Assembly: GCF_918797505.1 (NCBI RefSeq)
Contig: NC_092801.1
Location: 29,356,477-29,420,476, forward strand
Length of the DNA stretch: 64,000 nucleotides
Direction of reading: 5' to 3'
From: Bemisia tabaci
Taxonomy: Eukaryota; Arthropoda; Insecta; Hemiptera; Aleyrodidae
A model generated the notes under the pieces. It ran no database searches and had not been told where the DNA came from. It was given only the letters and a program-made list of their open reading frames with translations. Position 1 is the stretch's first letter. The number at the start of each line of letters is the position of its first letter. This document shows positions 1 through 13,554 of the stretch, piece by piece. The position numbers and the translations under genes were made by a program.

Positions 1-117
1 CTTGCACTTGCGGGTTTTTCGAGGCTCACTCATATTAACTCAGGCTTTGCACATGATGAGTATCGGAAATATTTTGAAATGAGAAACCATAAAAAACAAA
101 AATCTCCCTTAATATTT

Positions 118-496
118 GGACGTATTTCTACCAAACAGACCTATGTGGAAGTGAGAAATATGGGGTGTGCTCGTTAGTTCTCTTGCGTAAGAGTGAATGA
201 GAATAATAAAGCGCCAGTGACGTCAGCGGCAATGAGGGAGCGGGAGCGGAACGAGGGCAACGTCGTCGGGACGCTTTAACTCATGAGCCCTGTCCACAAC
301 GCTTTCTTGCCCTGCCCGCGGCTCATGACTCCCGCATCCAGTTGACACATAGGTCTGTTTGATAGAATGCAATATCCCGCTTTTCCAATTCTTCAAAAGG
401 AACCACGCCCACTTTTACATTGCTTCTTATGCAGATTTATAGAGCACACCCCATCTTTCTCACCTCCACATAGGTCTGTTTGGTAGAAATACGTCC
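118..496. mobile_element. GGACGTATTTCT-ended element, copy 1
   Basis: Inverted ends GGACGTATTTCTACCAAACA and the reverse at 476-496, with ATTT on both sides. Related elements lie at 8399-8937, 46686-46904 and 63480-63690, and a small hairpin version at 818-889. Confidence 0.72.
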
Positions 497-1329
497 ATTT
501 CAGTCTCTTTTTCATCGTACATTCAATCCTATTTAGGGAACATTACGCTTGTGAGCGTTTAGTTTACATGTAACTGATTATCATGCTTTGTAATATGATC
601 CAGTCTTGAAAAAAATTTTCATCGAGAGTTTTACACCGTAAGAAGGAAATGATGGTATTTTCTACGTAGAATACAACGTCGCGAACACAGAACGTAGACA
701 GAACTTTGAAGTTAAGAAAAGCTATCTCAATGATGATTTGAGGATGGAAATGGCCAGTTCTCTCTTGAAATTCTGAGGGTTTCCTGTAGCCTTCAGGTGA
801 TATGGCTTTATGAAAGAACGTATTTATGCTAAAAGGAACTATCTGACACGCAAACCCTATGCAAATAGTTCCTTTTAGCATAAATACGTCCATAAGAGGC
901 TCTATTACTCGAGGTTGGTGTATTCAAAAATTATAAAAGCTAAACAATGAGATTAGCAATGAATGAAATGCATGGCAGTCTGGATACATGAAAGAAAGTT
1001 CATTGCTGTGTTCAAAAATTTATTTTATGCCAACTCTTTCGTATTGAGAAGGGTTACAGTGGCTTTTTGTATTCCATTGCATTCCTTTTGGCCTCTAATG
1101 ATTCTATAGGCAAACAAGGCAAGGGAGTCTTTACTTTATGCTTATCACAATTTAGCATCGTAAATTGGTTCTATGGAGTAATTTAAGTTACTATTTTTAT
1201 TTCAATTTATGGCCCAAACTTGCGGGCATTCATGCATAATGGGTCCGTTTAGGGTTTCCATTAAAAATAGACTTCTCTCGGAGAAATGCTGCTAGTTTTT
1301 CAAAGCTATTAGTTCCAAGAGACACTTAC

Positions 1330-4300
1330 TTGACATTTTGTTGTAAAAGTAAATGGCCAAAGCCTCCAGCAAATCCAATGGCATTTATTCCGACCAAATT
1401 GCCTTTGAGTGGTGTTGATTCTGTAACTACCTGAAAGTGTAATAAGTTGTTGATTTAGTTATCCTTACAACGATAAAAAAACATTAAATATAAAACAAAT
1501 GGGTTTACAAGGCTAAAAAAAAATAGAATAAACTTAACCAGAACGTTTTTGGCTTATTACATGCCCATTCTCAACTGGAATAAGAGCTAAAAAATGAAAA
1601 ATTAAAATAAGAAAATGAGCATGCTCCTGACCGAGGTAGTGCAAACTCACATTACATTGAAAAGGATATCCTTACATTGAAAAGGATATCCTTACATTGA
1701 AAAGGATTTCCGTTCACGCTCCTACCAGAGTGCAAGTTTGTTCTTCATTTTTAAACGTAAACAATAAATAATCACAATAAATATAGGGATACTCTCTACA
1801 TATTCAGTATTTAATTTTGAGGACATACTTTGCATATTTTTTTCGCCAACGTTCCAAGGCAATTTTCGGACATACCTTCATTTTGTTGGCTGCTAGTTTG
1901 TAGTTTGGTGTCTCTACGTTGATACTGGGAGGGATTTCTGACTTATTTAGGGCAATTACAGCTTTGACCGTTCCCGCTGCAGCTGCAGCCGTCTCTGCGT
2001 GTCCTATATTTGACTTCACCGAGCCGACTAACAAAGGAGATTTCCGGTTTTTGCAGAAAGTTTCTGCTATTATATTGATCTCCTTGTCCTCTCGTTCCTG
2101 CAAAAGTTCAATACGTAATTTAAAAATTATCATCTCCCTTTTTCAATGACCCCATAAATCATTAGTTTTACGTGCATTTTAGCAATTTTCCTGCAAATTG
2201 AAGATCAAACATGAAAATGTTTGAAGAAATTCAAATTGCAACGTATGCAACCTCACTTCCGAATCGTTAAAATAGCACGTAAATCGGCACAATGTTAGAA
2301 CGTTTCTTAATTATATTTTTGCCGATGCTTAAGTATAGCTCTCACGTTAATCGAAAAGTTTCCTTCAAACCAGAAGGTATGCAATCTGGGTTGCAAATTG
2401 GTAAAATTTTTGGAGTGACACGGAAAAAAGAGGTAGGAGTCAATTCCCAACTTAGACATTTTCAGTCAATTGTGGTAGTACTCCAATAAATTGGGTTACT
2501 AACCCAAACGTTGCGGTACTACCACCAACTTGAGTTGTCACACTACCACAATATTTGGAAATGTCCACATCATCCTACAAAGTGGGGTGGCACCACAATT
2601 TTAAGGGGACAACCCTTAATACTTTTTTCTTCCGTGGAAATTATGTGGTAGAATCTGCATATATAGCACTCAGAAACCTCACGTGTTATGAATGCGAAGC
2701 AAAATCTACTATTTTTTTTTTTGAGTGTCATGTGCTTTTATGATGTTAATTTTACTTCGCATTCATATCACTCCAGGTTTTTGAGAACTATGTAGACTCA
2801 AGCACCAAATTTTACACCTCGATTTATAAAATCGTGCAGTTGCTCATACTGAGACTGCGCGTCTTCTCTTGGCAGACTGATTAACATACACTAACCTTGA
2901 ACCCACATCCGTCGGCTTCAATGTATGTGACAGTAGTAGGGTCGATTTTCCACTTTTCATAATTTTCGCGCAGCATCTTTTTGACCGGTTCCTCGTGGAA
3001 CGATATGAAATTTCCGTCCGCCTTGTCGCCGAAAAATCTGAAATCGGCCCCGATTACTGTCGCCCAATTTCTTCTCGCGTCTCGGGCACGTTGTATGAAG
3101 AAAGCTGCGCACGAATCGCTTACTGCATATCCTTGAGCTGAAACAATTGAAAATTTTTCGATGAAGTTCGTCTCGGACCTTATGTTTGGCAGTGTAAGAT
3201 CTTGTAAATTTGAGTTTTCGAAACCTTCATCAGATACCGGATACTTAGAGAGGCTTATGCCTCTAGTAGACATAGCTTTGATTAACTTTCTCCATCAAAA
3301 AAGTATTGCGTCACTTTTTACTACGGTATGGAATCTTTTAAAAATTTGTATGTTGAGAAACATCTTTTTTTTTTACAGCGGGCTGATTATTGAAATTGAT
3401 AGACAAAGCTACAGACATAGATGACAAAAGTTATATGGAGGGATCATATTGGGACACCAAAAAAAAGGATGCTGACTCAAGGTTCTGGATGTAAAAAAGT
3501 GCGCGACAACTCACAAAACGCTGAGTCAACCCCCACAGCAGTTACTATAGCAAAGTCAAGATGTAGAGCTAACTGCTTTGGTGGTTAACTCAACGTTTTG
3601 TCATTTGTCGCACACTTTTTTACATCCAGAATGTTCAGTCATCATCCATTTTTCGGTGGGGAAGCGTGTGGTTATAATGGACTATAAGGAGGTGGGAATA
3701 GAATAATTAACTAGAACCGCCAAGAGACCATTTCGTTAGTCCATCATTATTCTCTTTAGTCTGTAAGAACCACCAGTTTCAACCGACGGGATTGCTCCAT
3801 ACTCCCTATGTCCTCTTTGTCTATCGCTTCGTCTATCAATTTTAATAATCAGGCCGCAGGTCCATAGCCCAACAGATCAATAGTCGCAGTAAAGATGCGT
3901 AACATGAGTCTCGTCACTACAGTGTATCAGTAAGAGAAGGCCAACATTCTCAGTACAATTATTTACAGTTACATTAGATACAGTTTTACTATTCTTGACA
4001 CTTAATGGGCCTGTTGCAAACTTTTGCTAGAGCAAAACTAAGAGTTGTTTCTTATAGAAAATGCCTCAAAAATCACGATGAGCGCATCGACAAAGTCTGA
4101 AATGCACTCATAACTTCACAATATGCGTAAGAACTTTGCGGTTTTTTGAGCTTCCCGCTTCAAAAACGATACTACGGCACAGGTGAACATTTTGTCAGAG
4201 GAGTCCCTCCACCGTCGGCAATATTTATCATGGCCGACGCTTGCGCAGTTCCGCGAGTAATTATTCGAGGAGAGTTCAAGGTCAATCAGGGCGGGCGAGG

Positions 4301-7300
4301 GAAATGTGAACATAAACACGCCGATTGTTATCTGGTCTAATCCTGTTCAGGTGTTATCTCGTCCAATCACACGTGTTTTGGCGGATTGGCGTAGGCCATG
4401 ATGAGTATTGCCGTCGATGGAACGGCTACTCTAATAAAATGTTCACCTGTGCCGTAGTATCGTTTTTGAAGCGGGAAGCTCAAAAAACCGCAAATTTCTT
4501 ACGCAGATTGTGAAGTTATGAGTGCATTTCAGACTTTGCCGATGCGCTCATCGTGATTTTTGAGGCATTTTCTATAAGAAACAACTCTTAGTTTTGCTCT
4601 AGCAAAAGTTTGCAACAGGCCCATTGTAACTGAAGAGGACGATTTATTTTACACAAAATTGCTCTACTCTTACCATGTTCATCAAAAGCTCGACATTTTC
4701 CGTCAGCTGCTGAAAATCCCATTCCTTGGTAAATTGCTAAGAACCGAGGAGACATGATATTGTTAGCGCTGACTATTATGGCGCCATCCAACCGGCCCTC
4801 CTCCAACTGTCTTTTGGCGTGGTCGAAATAGTGGAGCATGGAACCGTAACCACCTTGGAACGCATAACTAGGACCTGAAATGCAGACACATGGCTCAATT
4901 CAAAGTGTTAACCAAGTGTAGGGAGTTAGATGGTTACTGCAGTTTACTTCTAAATTCAAGAGTATCAAAAACAAATAACTCATGTGCAATTTTTTTCGAA
5001 AACAAAAAACTGAGTATATGGTCGTTTTGATTAAAAATCTGGTGAAAGTGTACTTCGTGCAAATCGTTTACGTTTTAAAGTGCCCTAAATTTTCTGCATT
5101 ATAGCGTAAACTAAAATAAATTCAAAAGCGATGTCTACCTTGCAGGTTCATTGCAAATGAGAGTCGATTCGCCGTCAGGGCTCTACAGTTTCCCATTAGA
5201 ACTTTTTCTGTAATTGTGTAAGTTAGGATGAGTTCAGATTCACTATTGTCGTAAGTGACGTAAACAGCTGTGTTAGTCCCTTCCAACTGTTTAGGATTGA
5301 AACCTAGAAGAAAATATAGTATTAAACCTCTTAAAATTTAAAAATCATTCATTGGCCGTATACCTTTTTGTTCATTTAAAACTTCCGTTAATTGGAAGGC
5401 TTCGAAATTATCTAGCTTTGGGCGCTTAATACACACATAAAAGAAATACAGTAAGTTCACAAACAGCAGCCTAATTTTGTTGCGTATCTCAAATAAAGCA
5501 CCTTTGAGTTACCTTCCAATTAAGTCTGGTAAGAATACTATAAACTGTAAAATTCAGTTCATCTTGATGATCTCTCTTCGATATATGTTATTATTGCGAC
5601 CAATTAAGGTTAAGCAAGGTCAGGAACACCCATAATAATTATGATGACCCTGTTTGTACTAAGCCACAGCAATAAAATGAATTTGATCTTCAAATTATAT
5701 GCTTTAAAACGTGCTCAGCAAAAGTAGCGGTCTAACAAAAGACGCCCCTTTTCTAAAACGCCCGCTATTAGCTGGGTAGGCAATTAGCCCGGTAGATGAG
5801 TTCGAATAGTTGCTAGTGTAGACTGAGCTACTCGTTAGCTGCAAGTAGAGGCCTTCGCATGGTTACGAGTGTGGCTGTGCATTCATGAGCTGCAGAAGTA
5901 ATTCGGAATGATTTTACTGATTGATGGTTAAACAATCAGGATTAGTTTTCTCACAAACTAGCGTGGTTGATTGATTAAGCTCGAGTGCCTCCCGGGTTAA
6001 TTTTACATATAGAACAGAGGACACACCTGCGTCGATCACAGCTTCCACACTGATTTCTAAACATTTCTTCATGATTGGGTCCATGACGCTCGGATAGCTG
6101 AATGGAATATTGAAAAAAGTTGCATCAAACTTATGATGAGAAACTGCGTGACCAGTGAACATTGGCCAGTCCATTTCATCTAGGAATCAAAAAATCAATA
6201 TTGTCGCTCTAGAAAAGACATAGTACGTATATTTGCTCTGAAATCTAATGCATATCAATGGAGAGGAGGACAAGGTATATAAGTGCAGTTTTTGCAAAAA
6301 TTGAAATATTAATAATGCAAGTAAAACCAGTCTTTCTGCAAATTCTGTGAAAAATTTGCTCCCAAATTTCAATTTTTCAGCATCGAAAAGTCACGTTGCA
6401 CTTTTTTCCCGCCACAAGGATCCATGTAATATTGAAACTCCAAACACGTATATCTCGAAATAGCAAGAACTCATTTAATGCGCCTCCCGCCAAGTAGCTC
6501 ACTTATTTATTATATTCACACTAATACAAATACTAAGATATTTCTTGTAACTCAACACTTTCAAAAAGAGTAGAAGAATAATCACACTATATGTGCAAAG
6601 TATAAATATATCGATTTGGATATATTTCAGTGTTACGTGACATTTATATTGATAGTCAAAGAACGGCATGAATTTTATGTAGCACATTTTAAATGAAAAA
6701 TCGATTCGCAAAAACTCCATTTTAGTAACAAGTTCTTTTTATTTTTTTAGTTTTGATTGTTCGCCTTGTGATGGGGCTTTAGCCTTCGTGCATCGGCACG
6801 AAGGCTAAAGCTCAGGGCAACAACCAAGTACGATGAGAGTTCCTCAACTCCTTCCGTTCGAATAATAGCTCCAAACACAGTGCGGTCGGCGTAAAACGCA
6901 TATTAGCGCCTGCAAGGCCGTGCGAATACTTCATGCATTGCGCCAAACACAGTGCGTTCGGCCCTGTTTCGTGGAGAGCACAATAGCGCCTACAAGACCG
7001 TGTGAATACTTCACGCATTGCGCCGATCGGCTCTGTCGGCTTAAAACGCATATTAGCTTCATACTTCACGATTTGCGCCAAACGCAATGCAATCGACGTG
7101 ATATACATATCGATGGCTAACGAACCAAATCGCCTATCTGCAAACGATTTTGTAGAACGAAGGGAAAACCTAGCCATTTTTGTGATTTTAAGGTTAGATG
7201 TGCAATTTTTTCATGCATTACAGCGTCATTGAAGCGCCTTCCAACGAAATTGAAGAAAAAGAAAAAAAAACTAGGATCATCAGTCTACATATTTTATATT

Positions 7301-9152
7301 GTAGAATGCGATGCCAAAATTGTCAGATTGGCGATATTGTTCGTAAGCCATCGATATTAGCACCTGCAAGACTGTATGCGTACTTCACAAAATGCGCCTA
7401 CGCGAGGGTGCGCGCTTCATCCTTGAACATTCGTAATTTATCGGTGTCAGACCCACCGCCTGCGGTATACACGATTTCTGACCAGTGTTTACCGCGTGTG
7501 CCAAACACCAATGCACACACAAATCAAATACAAAATAAGAAAAAAATGAAAATGCAGTGTTAAAAATAGTAGTGTTTCTTTTCCTACAAATAAGGAAGCC
7601 TCGTCTTCCTAGCGCCAGCACAGCTTTTACTCTTTGCTGTTCAATTTGAGGTGACTGCGTAAACATCTAATTATCTGTTATAACAACCATTGGCCATAAC
7701 GAACGAAAAAGGCCGGTCTCCTCAAGGTCATTATTTTTGATTTCCACTGTATTTTTCATAATTATTTCTGATGGAAATTGTGGAAAAATATATTATATAG
7801 TGGGAATATCTGCCACCTCATTACGTCATCAGACGGCATTTCTCATTTAAACACGTGTATTTTAGTAGATTATGTCATTTGGTACAGAATATGTTAAGAG
7901 CAATGGGGATGGATTTTTGGAGGAGGTCGGCAGGAATTTCTAGGAGAGATTGGGTCCGTGATAAGAGAGTGCGTCAGATCTTGGAAGTCGAAAATGACAT
8001 CGTGTTCGATGTCGTGACCAAACAGATTATCTGGTACGGTCATGTTAATATTATGACGGAAGAGAGGCTGCCAAAAAATATGTTTGATTGGGTTCTTCTG
8101 GGGAGGAGACGAAGGGGACGCCCAGTGAGAGGGTGGCGACAGGAGTTTTAAATGAGATGAGGGAGTGTTAACTCCCTGATGGAGTGTGGGAGGACCGAGT
8201 TTTGTGGTGATTAGGCGTCGCAGAGCGTCAGAAAGCTCTATTATAGCGACTCATGTGTATGTATTTCATTTGATCATAGTTTCTCTAATACTTGTTCCTT
8301 AGAAAACAAGGATATTTCCAAGCTTAGTACGATCGGTTTCTTCTTAAACATGAAATTCACTAAATTGCAGACACCAGCGACTTCTCCATTCTCTATTTGG
8401 ACGTATTTCTGCCAAACGAAACTATGTACATAAAGACATGACCCCTTAAACCCATGAGAATATATGTGTCGCAGACAATTAGCAATCGTCGGCAATTTGC
8501 AAGCGGTTCACACGTTGTTTCAATAAATCGCAATAATGCGCAACGGCATAATGTCATTTGTAAGAGTTATAGTCTTCAAAAGTATGAGCTCGGCTTGAAG
8601 CGCCTTCATTCTTTGTGATACTCTACGCTTCGTCACGATGTTAGTTTAGTTACCTGTCCGATCTCAACCCAACTAAAGTCACGGAGATCACCACACGCTC
8701 TTCTGAGTGTGGACATTCTTGCCATGTTTTTAACGATGTTTAGGAAAAAATGTCTATTCACATTATCTGCAACATAATCAGCACTCTAATCTTCTTCTTT
8801 TATTTTTGAATTTCATGATTTTCAATATTTATTCACCACTGGCCTGTAAATTGCCAGCGATTGCCAATTGCCTGTGACATACGCATAACAAGCCTCACGT
8901 CACAGTGCACATAGTTCCGTTTGGTAAAAATGCGTCCGATTTTGCATCGGTTCCTTCAAGAGCGAACCCAAGCCGCGTTCGTCTTCCATGAGTACCACAC
9001 TTACCCTCATCGTAACACACCTCCCAGTGGCTTTTGTCGTTGGAAATGAGGTGTGACTTTTTAAACAATGCCTCCTGCAAGTCTTCAACGGTGGCACACC
9101 CAGGAAATGTGCCAGCCATTCCAGCGATCACTACCTCCGGCTTCTCCTCCAT
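1330..9152 (-). CDS. FAS-like gene, copy C, ketosynthase part only (continues beyond the left edge)
   Basis: Seven exons: 9152-9005, 6179-6027, 5303-5139, 4874-4674, 3137-2896, 2097-1876 and 1430-1330. They are collinear with copy B exons 1-7; five have lengths within three nt and exons 3, 4, 6 and 7 are identical in length (165, 201, 222, 101). The protein starts MEEKPEVVIAGMAGTFPGC, close to typical insect FAS N-termini. The KS active-site segment reads GPSYAFQGGYGS, so the Cys is Tyr. The EAHGTGT motif reads EADGCGF, so the first His is Asp. The second His (KSNIGHAE) is kept. The last exon ends in phase 2 (donor at 1329-1328), so the gene must continue. I found no exon 8 homologue between 1 and 1329, and it presumably lies further left. 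Confidence 0.87.
1653..1711 (+). repeat. Short tandem repeat, 20-bp unit, three copies
   Basis: TACATTGAAAAGGATATCCT is repeated two full times plus one nearly complete copy. It lies in the intron between exons 6 and 7 of copy C. Confidence 0.85.
4006..4623. mobile_element. TGGGCCTGTTGCA-ended element, second type
   Basis: About 618 bp with inverted arms of about 190 bp. The terminal 13 bases match the element at 18767-19407, but the arms differ, so the two are related subfamilies. It lies next to exon 4 of copy C. Confidence 0.78.
7855..8260 (+). mobile_element. LINE fragment: C-terminal end of a non-LTR reverse transcriptase
   Basis: An open frame to 8151 ends with the hallmarks of the C-terminal tail of non-LTR retrotransposon ORF2 proteins: WYGHVNIM, ERLPKNMFDW, then GRRRRGRPVRGW. 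The 3' flank to about 8260 (minus the stop) is shared with the fragment near 14905-15065. No RT catalytic motif is present, so this is a 5'-truncated, dead copy in intron 1 of copy C. Confidence 0.75.
8399..8937. mobile_element. GGACGTATTTCT-ended element, copy 2
   Basis: About 540 bp with ends GGACGTATTTCTGCCAAACG and AATGCGTCC. It ends 68 bp from exon 1 of copy C on its intron side. Confidence 0.68.
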
Positions 9153-9276
9153 CTTATGTAAAGGCTCCCGTGGTTGTTGTAATCTGTATTAAATTTGAAA
9201 GAAAAAAAGTAAGGGAATTGAGGTACTGGAACATATTGTCTCCGTCTGAGCAAAATGCCACATATTTTGAAGTTTA

Positions 9277-9541
9277 ATTGGATTGCATTTTGGAAAAAGG
9301 AACCAAGATCATTCCAATGTCGCTAAGATCGTTAACTCTTTTCACCTTGAAAATATAAACTGATTATTTAAACAAGTATCTTTACTCCCAATATATAAAC
9401 TATAATTTTAAAATGAAAGTTACTGTTGTAAATTTAACTTTTTCATTATCTCAGTAATTTTACTGCAACCACGCAAGTTGCACAATCCTGGCAACACTGG
9501 AATCCTCTTGGTTCCTTTTTGCAAAATGCAATCCAATTGTA
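9277..9541. mobile_element. TTGGATTGCATTTTG element, copy 1
   Basis: Inverted ends AATTGGATTGCATTTTG and CAAAATGCAATCCAATT, with AAGGAACCAAGA inside. Related copies lie at about 19950-20210 and 20635-20710. Confidence 0.62.
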
Positions 9542-11234
9542 TTTCAGAAAATGGAGTTTTGAAAATGAGCCGAGCGAAATTCTGACCTGCCACGTTATAA
9601 GAGTACAAAATTGTCCGATTGTAATGAAAGTTTAAACCGTCAGCCTCAGTTGGCAAAGAATGAGTTTTACTATCGCAAATCATTTTTAGGGAACCAGGAA
9701 GGGCTTCCCGTCAAAATCTAAAAATCCAATGTTTCGCCCCAACTAGAAAAATTACTCCACGGAAATTTAGAAATGGAGCAATACATGCATAATTCCCTAC
9801 AAATATTTAACGTAGGACAAATTAATTAATATTTTTTCGCTTAGCCTTCATTTCAGGAGCTCATAATTCATTAATGCGTCTTTAAAGTCAAAACGCCGGT
9901 ATCCTTAGCTGAAGTTGGGTCAATATGACAAAAACTTCAGTCACCTGGACTTAAAAAATCAGTATTTCATTGAAACTGAAGTTTCTATGTCTGTTAAAAC
10001 ATCATAATGAAACCAGCTCCAAACTCTTATCATGAAAAAACGGCTCTTAATAAATAGGTTCACTTACATGATTTCTTGATGACTCCTCCTCTTCTGGAAG
10101 TCCTTCTGTTAGTGCAAAATATAGGATTTAATTGGTTTTTTTTTTTTACTTTTCCGTTTCACTGAAGATCAATACGCACCATCACGTGCACCTCAAGAGA
10201 TAAAGGCCACAAATTAGGGAATACACATAATAGGATCATGTAAAGCCATAGGAAATAAGTTAGGGGTCTTTGGTAGAGTTGGAGGACAAAAAATCACAAC
10301 TGGGAACTCCAGCGAGGTTGAACTATGTAGCGCATTTTCTCCGACGAACCACTCATTCTATTTTTCCGGTTCGTTTCATTCAGTATTATTTGAGACCACC
10401 TTTACCCTCTTGAATTTCTCCGTCCTCACAACGAGAAAACTGGCATTAGTTATCAAAATGTAAAAACTACTACAACTTGAGTATACAACTTAAATCAACT
10501 TTTACTAATGACAAAGTATTTTTTGTCGCATGTTTTTCTTTTATTCTACCGCGGAAAAAATTCACGAAGCAAAATAAGGTCTAGAAACCGACCGTCACGT
10601 GTGACTCAATTTTTAAACTGGTTTATTGGCACACATTTGAAACATCAAGTACGGCGCGACGGAAGCTTAACGCGATCTGCATGCCGTTCCTTTACACATA
10701 TTAATTAAACCGAGTCAATTCTCGTATTATGTCGTTATAAACCGCAATTACGAATGCTACGGCAGCGCAAAGGTACAAAGTGGCAACGGATGCGTAGAAA
10801 AGCGACAATGAGAGGAAATGCATGTGCTAATTTCCCTACTTTCCGCAGACTGGGTAAAGGACGCGAGAAAAGCAGGAAAAACGCTGGAAAAATCTTAAGA
10901 AGTGGGGGATTGGATAGGCCGGAGTTAGCGTGCAAAAAAATTTATTGGACCACACGTGGTGGACGATGAAAAAATTCGACCGTGCCTCCCGAAAAAGATG
11001 CAAATTATTGACGTCTATTTTTTGCATAGGCGCGGAGGAAGCTCATTAAAAACTGCGCGTCTCTTCCGAGATCAATGACCGTCCAAACGCGAATAGGAAT
11101 TTTTGCAGGTCATGAGTGGAATTCATATTTTTTTTCATACTCAGAATTTGGAGAAGTCAGAGGTTGCCGCAGTGTTGTAGTGCTGAGCAAGAAAAGATCA
11201 TCAGAGAGGTTAAAAAATTACGCACTGCAGAACA

Positions 11235-11520
11235 CCATGGAGTACATAGAGTCGTAATGTAAGTGGGAGAGCTGGCGCCATGTCCTGCTCGACGAGTTCC
11301 AAGCCCGGTGTTCGGGGTCACTTTTTCGATGCATATTCGATCCAAAATGGCGGTGTGCAATATGGCCGGGTCTCCGTGTATCGTGACCAATCGGTTATGT
11401 ATCGAAAAAGAGACACAGCGCCGCACAGGAATCTCGGAATTCGAGACCTGGAAAATGCTTAAAAGTGGCGCCAGCTCTCCCACTTACATTACGACTCTAT
11501 GTACTCTATGCAGAACACGC
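11235..11520. mobile_element. MITE with about 42-bp inverted ends
   Basis: Left end CATGGAGTACATAGAGTCG continues through GTGGGAGAGCTGGCGCCA; the right end is its reverse complement. No relatives were noticed in the window. Confidence 0.65.
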
Positions 11521-13299
11521 ACATAAATCTCTCGTCAAAACGTCACAAACTACGCGACTAACACCTATAAAATTTCCCAATTCAACTTTCTGAGTTATAA
11601 GTCCTTTTTTTTTGTATCCATCTGTTTAAACTTCCCACTTGGCAAAAATGTTCAGGCAAATCGATTGCAACATTAATTCAGAGTGTTTAGCAATGGATTC
11701 GTTTTACAGCATGATGAGTATCTCTTGAAAATTGACAATACATTTTAAAAGTATCAAGGGTCAAAGGAGGAAGTCGGTGGAATGAAACTTTAGTTCTTTG
11801 CCAAATGTGAAATTTTGTTTGGGAAATTTTGTTCTAGTTGATTTTAGCTTTTTGACGAATTTGATGTTTGAATTTAATGATTTTGACGTAAACTATAAAC
11901 GAAGCGATTTATTCCTTGCCACTAAGAAAAATTTGAGCTCATGTGCTTTCCGTCATGAGATAAATACAAAAGTATTCTCAAATGTGCAAACTATAATAAA
12001 TGCTTTCTAAGTTTCACCATTAATATTGGAACAAGCGCAATAAACAAATCGATAACCAAAGTGAAAAAAAATAACTTATCCCCATTGCGACGTTTCAAAA
12101 CTTCCGCTCCTATTTGATTTTTTTAAAGATAAACAAGCCAACTATTCATCTTGAAATTTATGCCACATATTCTGCTAACAAAGAGAAAAGTCAAACCAGT
12201 TTTCGAGAAATTACGTTGTCGAGTTTTCCATTGAAAAGGTAAAGTAGGACGGAAAATAGTCTGGAACGTCGCAAACGGAGATACATGGTTTCGCACTTTG
12301 TCCATCAAAATTGAACCGTTAATGTGGAATAGGCGCTTAATTCACGGATGAAAAACTTTCAGCGAAGTGATTTTTGTTGAGTTGGGTTAAAAAATCTGAT
12401 TTTGATATTTTTACGGAAAACTCTGCGGTATCCTTAGGACTGAATTTTGACCAGTTTCGTTACCTTGGACGTATCAAATTAGATGTCTCAATAATTTCCT
12501 CTCAAATCTATGTTTTTCAGTTCAAAAACCTCAAACCGTCATGAATCTGATTCAAAAGTTTTGAGTATATTTAATTCCAAAATAATTGTGGAGCACTCCT
12601 CCATGCTCTGGCATACACAAATTATTTTTGATTTTTGTAAACTTGGGTTTCTTTCGCCTAAAGTTGGTCACAAATCAGCACTTTCATAATTCATTTGAAA
12701 TTATCGTGTTGTTCCAAACACGTCTTTGTCAAAGAAAAACACGTCTTTTGTCAGAGAATTGCCGTTAAACGTAGAATAATACAAATATATACAAATTGGG
12801 AAAAAATTCGAAAGTCATAAAAGAATTTTACAGGCGTGCAAGTAGACATTCGTCCTCTGATGAGAGAGGGAAAATCCTCATTGACTTGCTTGACAGCTGT
12901 TCATTTGAATTATTTTAATAGCAAGCAGTGTTGCCAGTTGCACGGAAATTCACATGGTATACGTGATCTTTGCAGCTCACGCATATCTGCATGGCACCAC
13001 CAGTTTCTTACCTCTTCACTTAATATCGAGCTTGAAAGCGTGTATTTTCAGAGAAAAGAGGATAAAATTTTAAATTCTTTAATACCTTTAGGCATAAAAT
13101 GTTCCTTCAAAACATAATGTATGTCATCCAACTTGTCAAGTGTTCAAATATTTGATCATAAGAAAAAAATGCGTATACTTCGCGGCGAGCATTGACATTT
13201 AATCTGAGACAAATTTTAAATTTTAATCGTTAAAAGGTACCACAAACAGACAGATATGTATTTTGAGTACATTAGGCTGATGTGTTCAGGACGGGCTAC

Positions 13300-13554
13300 T
13301 TGGACCACGTTAAGCAGAAAGGAACCAAGCCACATCCGCAAGTGCCAAATTTAAATTGGCACCTTAACTTTTTACACGAAAAACGGTAGTGCGGATTTTT
13401 GGGCTAATCTCAGTGAATTTTCTGCATGTTGCGAAGTAAATTTCTTTAAATGTTCAAAATAATCCACAAAAAGTTCTCTTGTTAAAAAAAATTACTCGGT
13501 TAAATTTTGCAATAACTGATGTGGCTTGGCTCCTTTCTGCTAAACGCGGTCCAC
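13300..13554. mobile_element. GGACCGCGTTAAGCAG element, copy 1
   Basis: About 255 bp with inverted ends TGGACCACGTTAAGCAG and CTGCTAAACGCGGTCCA, then AACCAAGCCACATC. It lies just beyond the copy B 3' end. Another full copy is at 26499-26754 and a partial one at 19418-19615. Confidence 0.72.

Noticed and set aside
564..893. Minus-strand open frame as a possible exon 8 of copy C
   Set aside because: No resemblance to copy B exon 8, and part of it is the small GGACGTATTT hairpin.
1653..1711. Possible CRISPR-like array
   Set aside because: Only three directly abutting 20-bp units without spacers in a eukaryotic intron; a simple tandem repeat.
10735..11027. Overlapping open frames on both strands in the copy B-copy C spacer
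   Set aside because: Basic, low-complexity translations without recognisable domains; no splice context.
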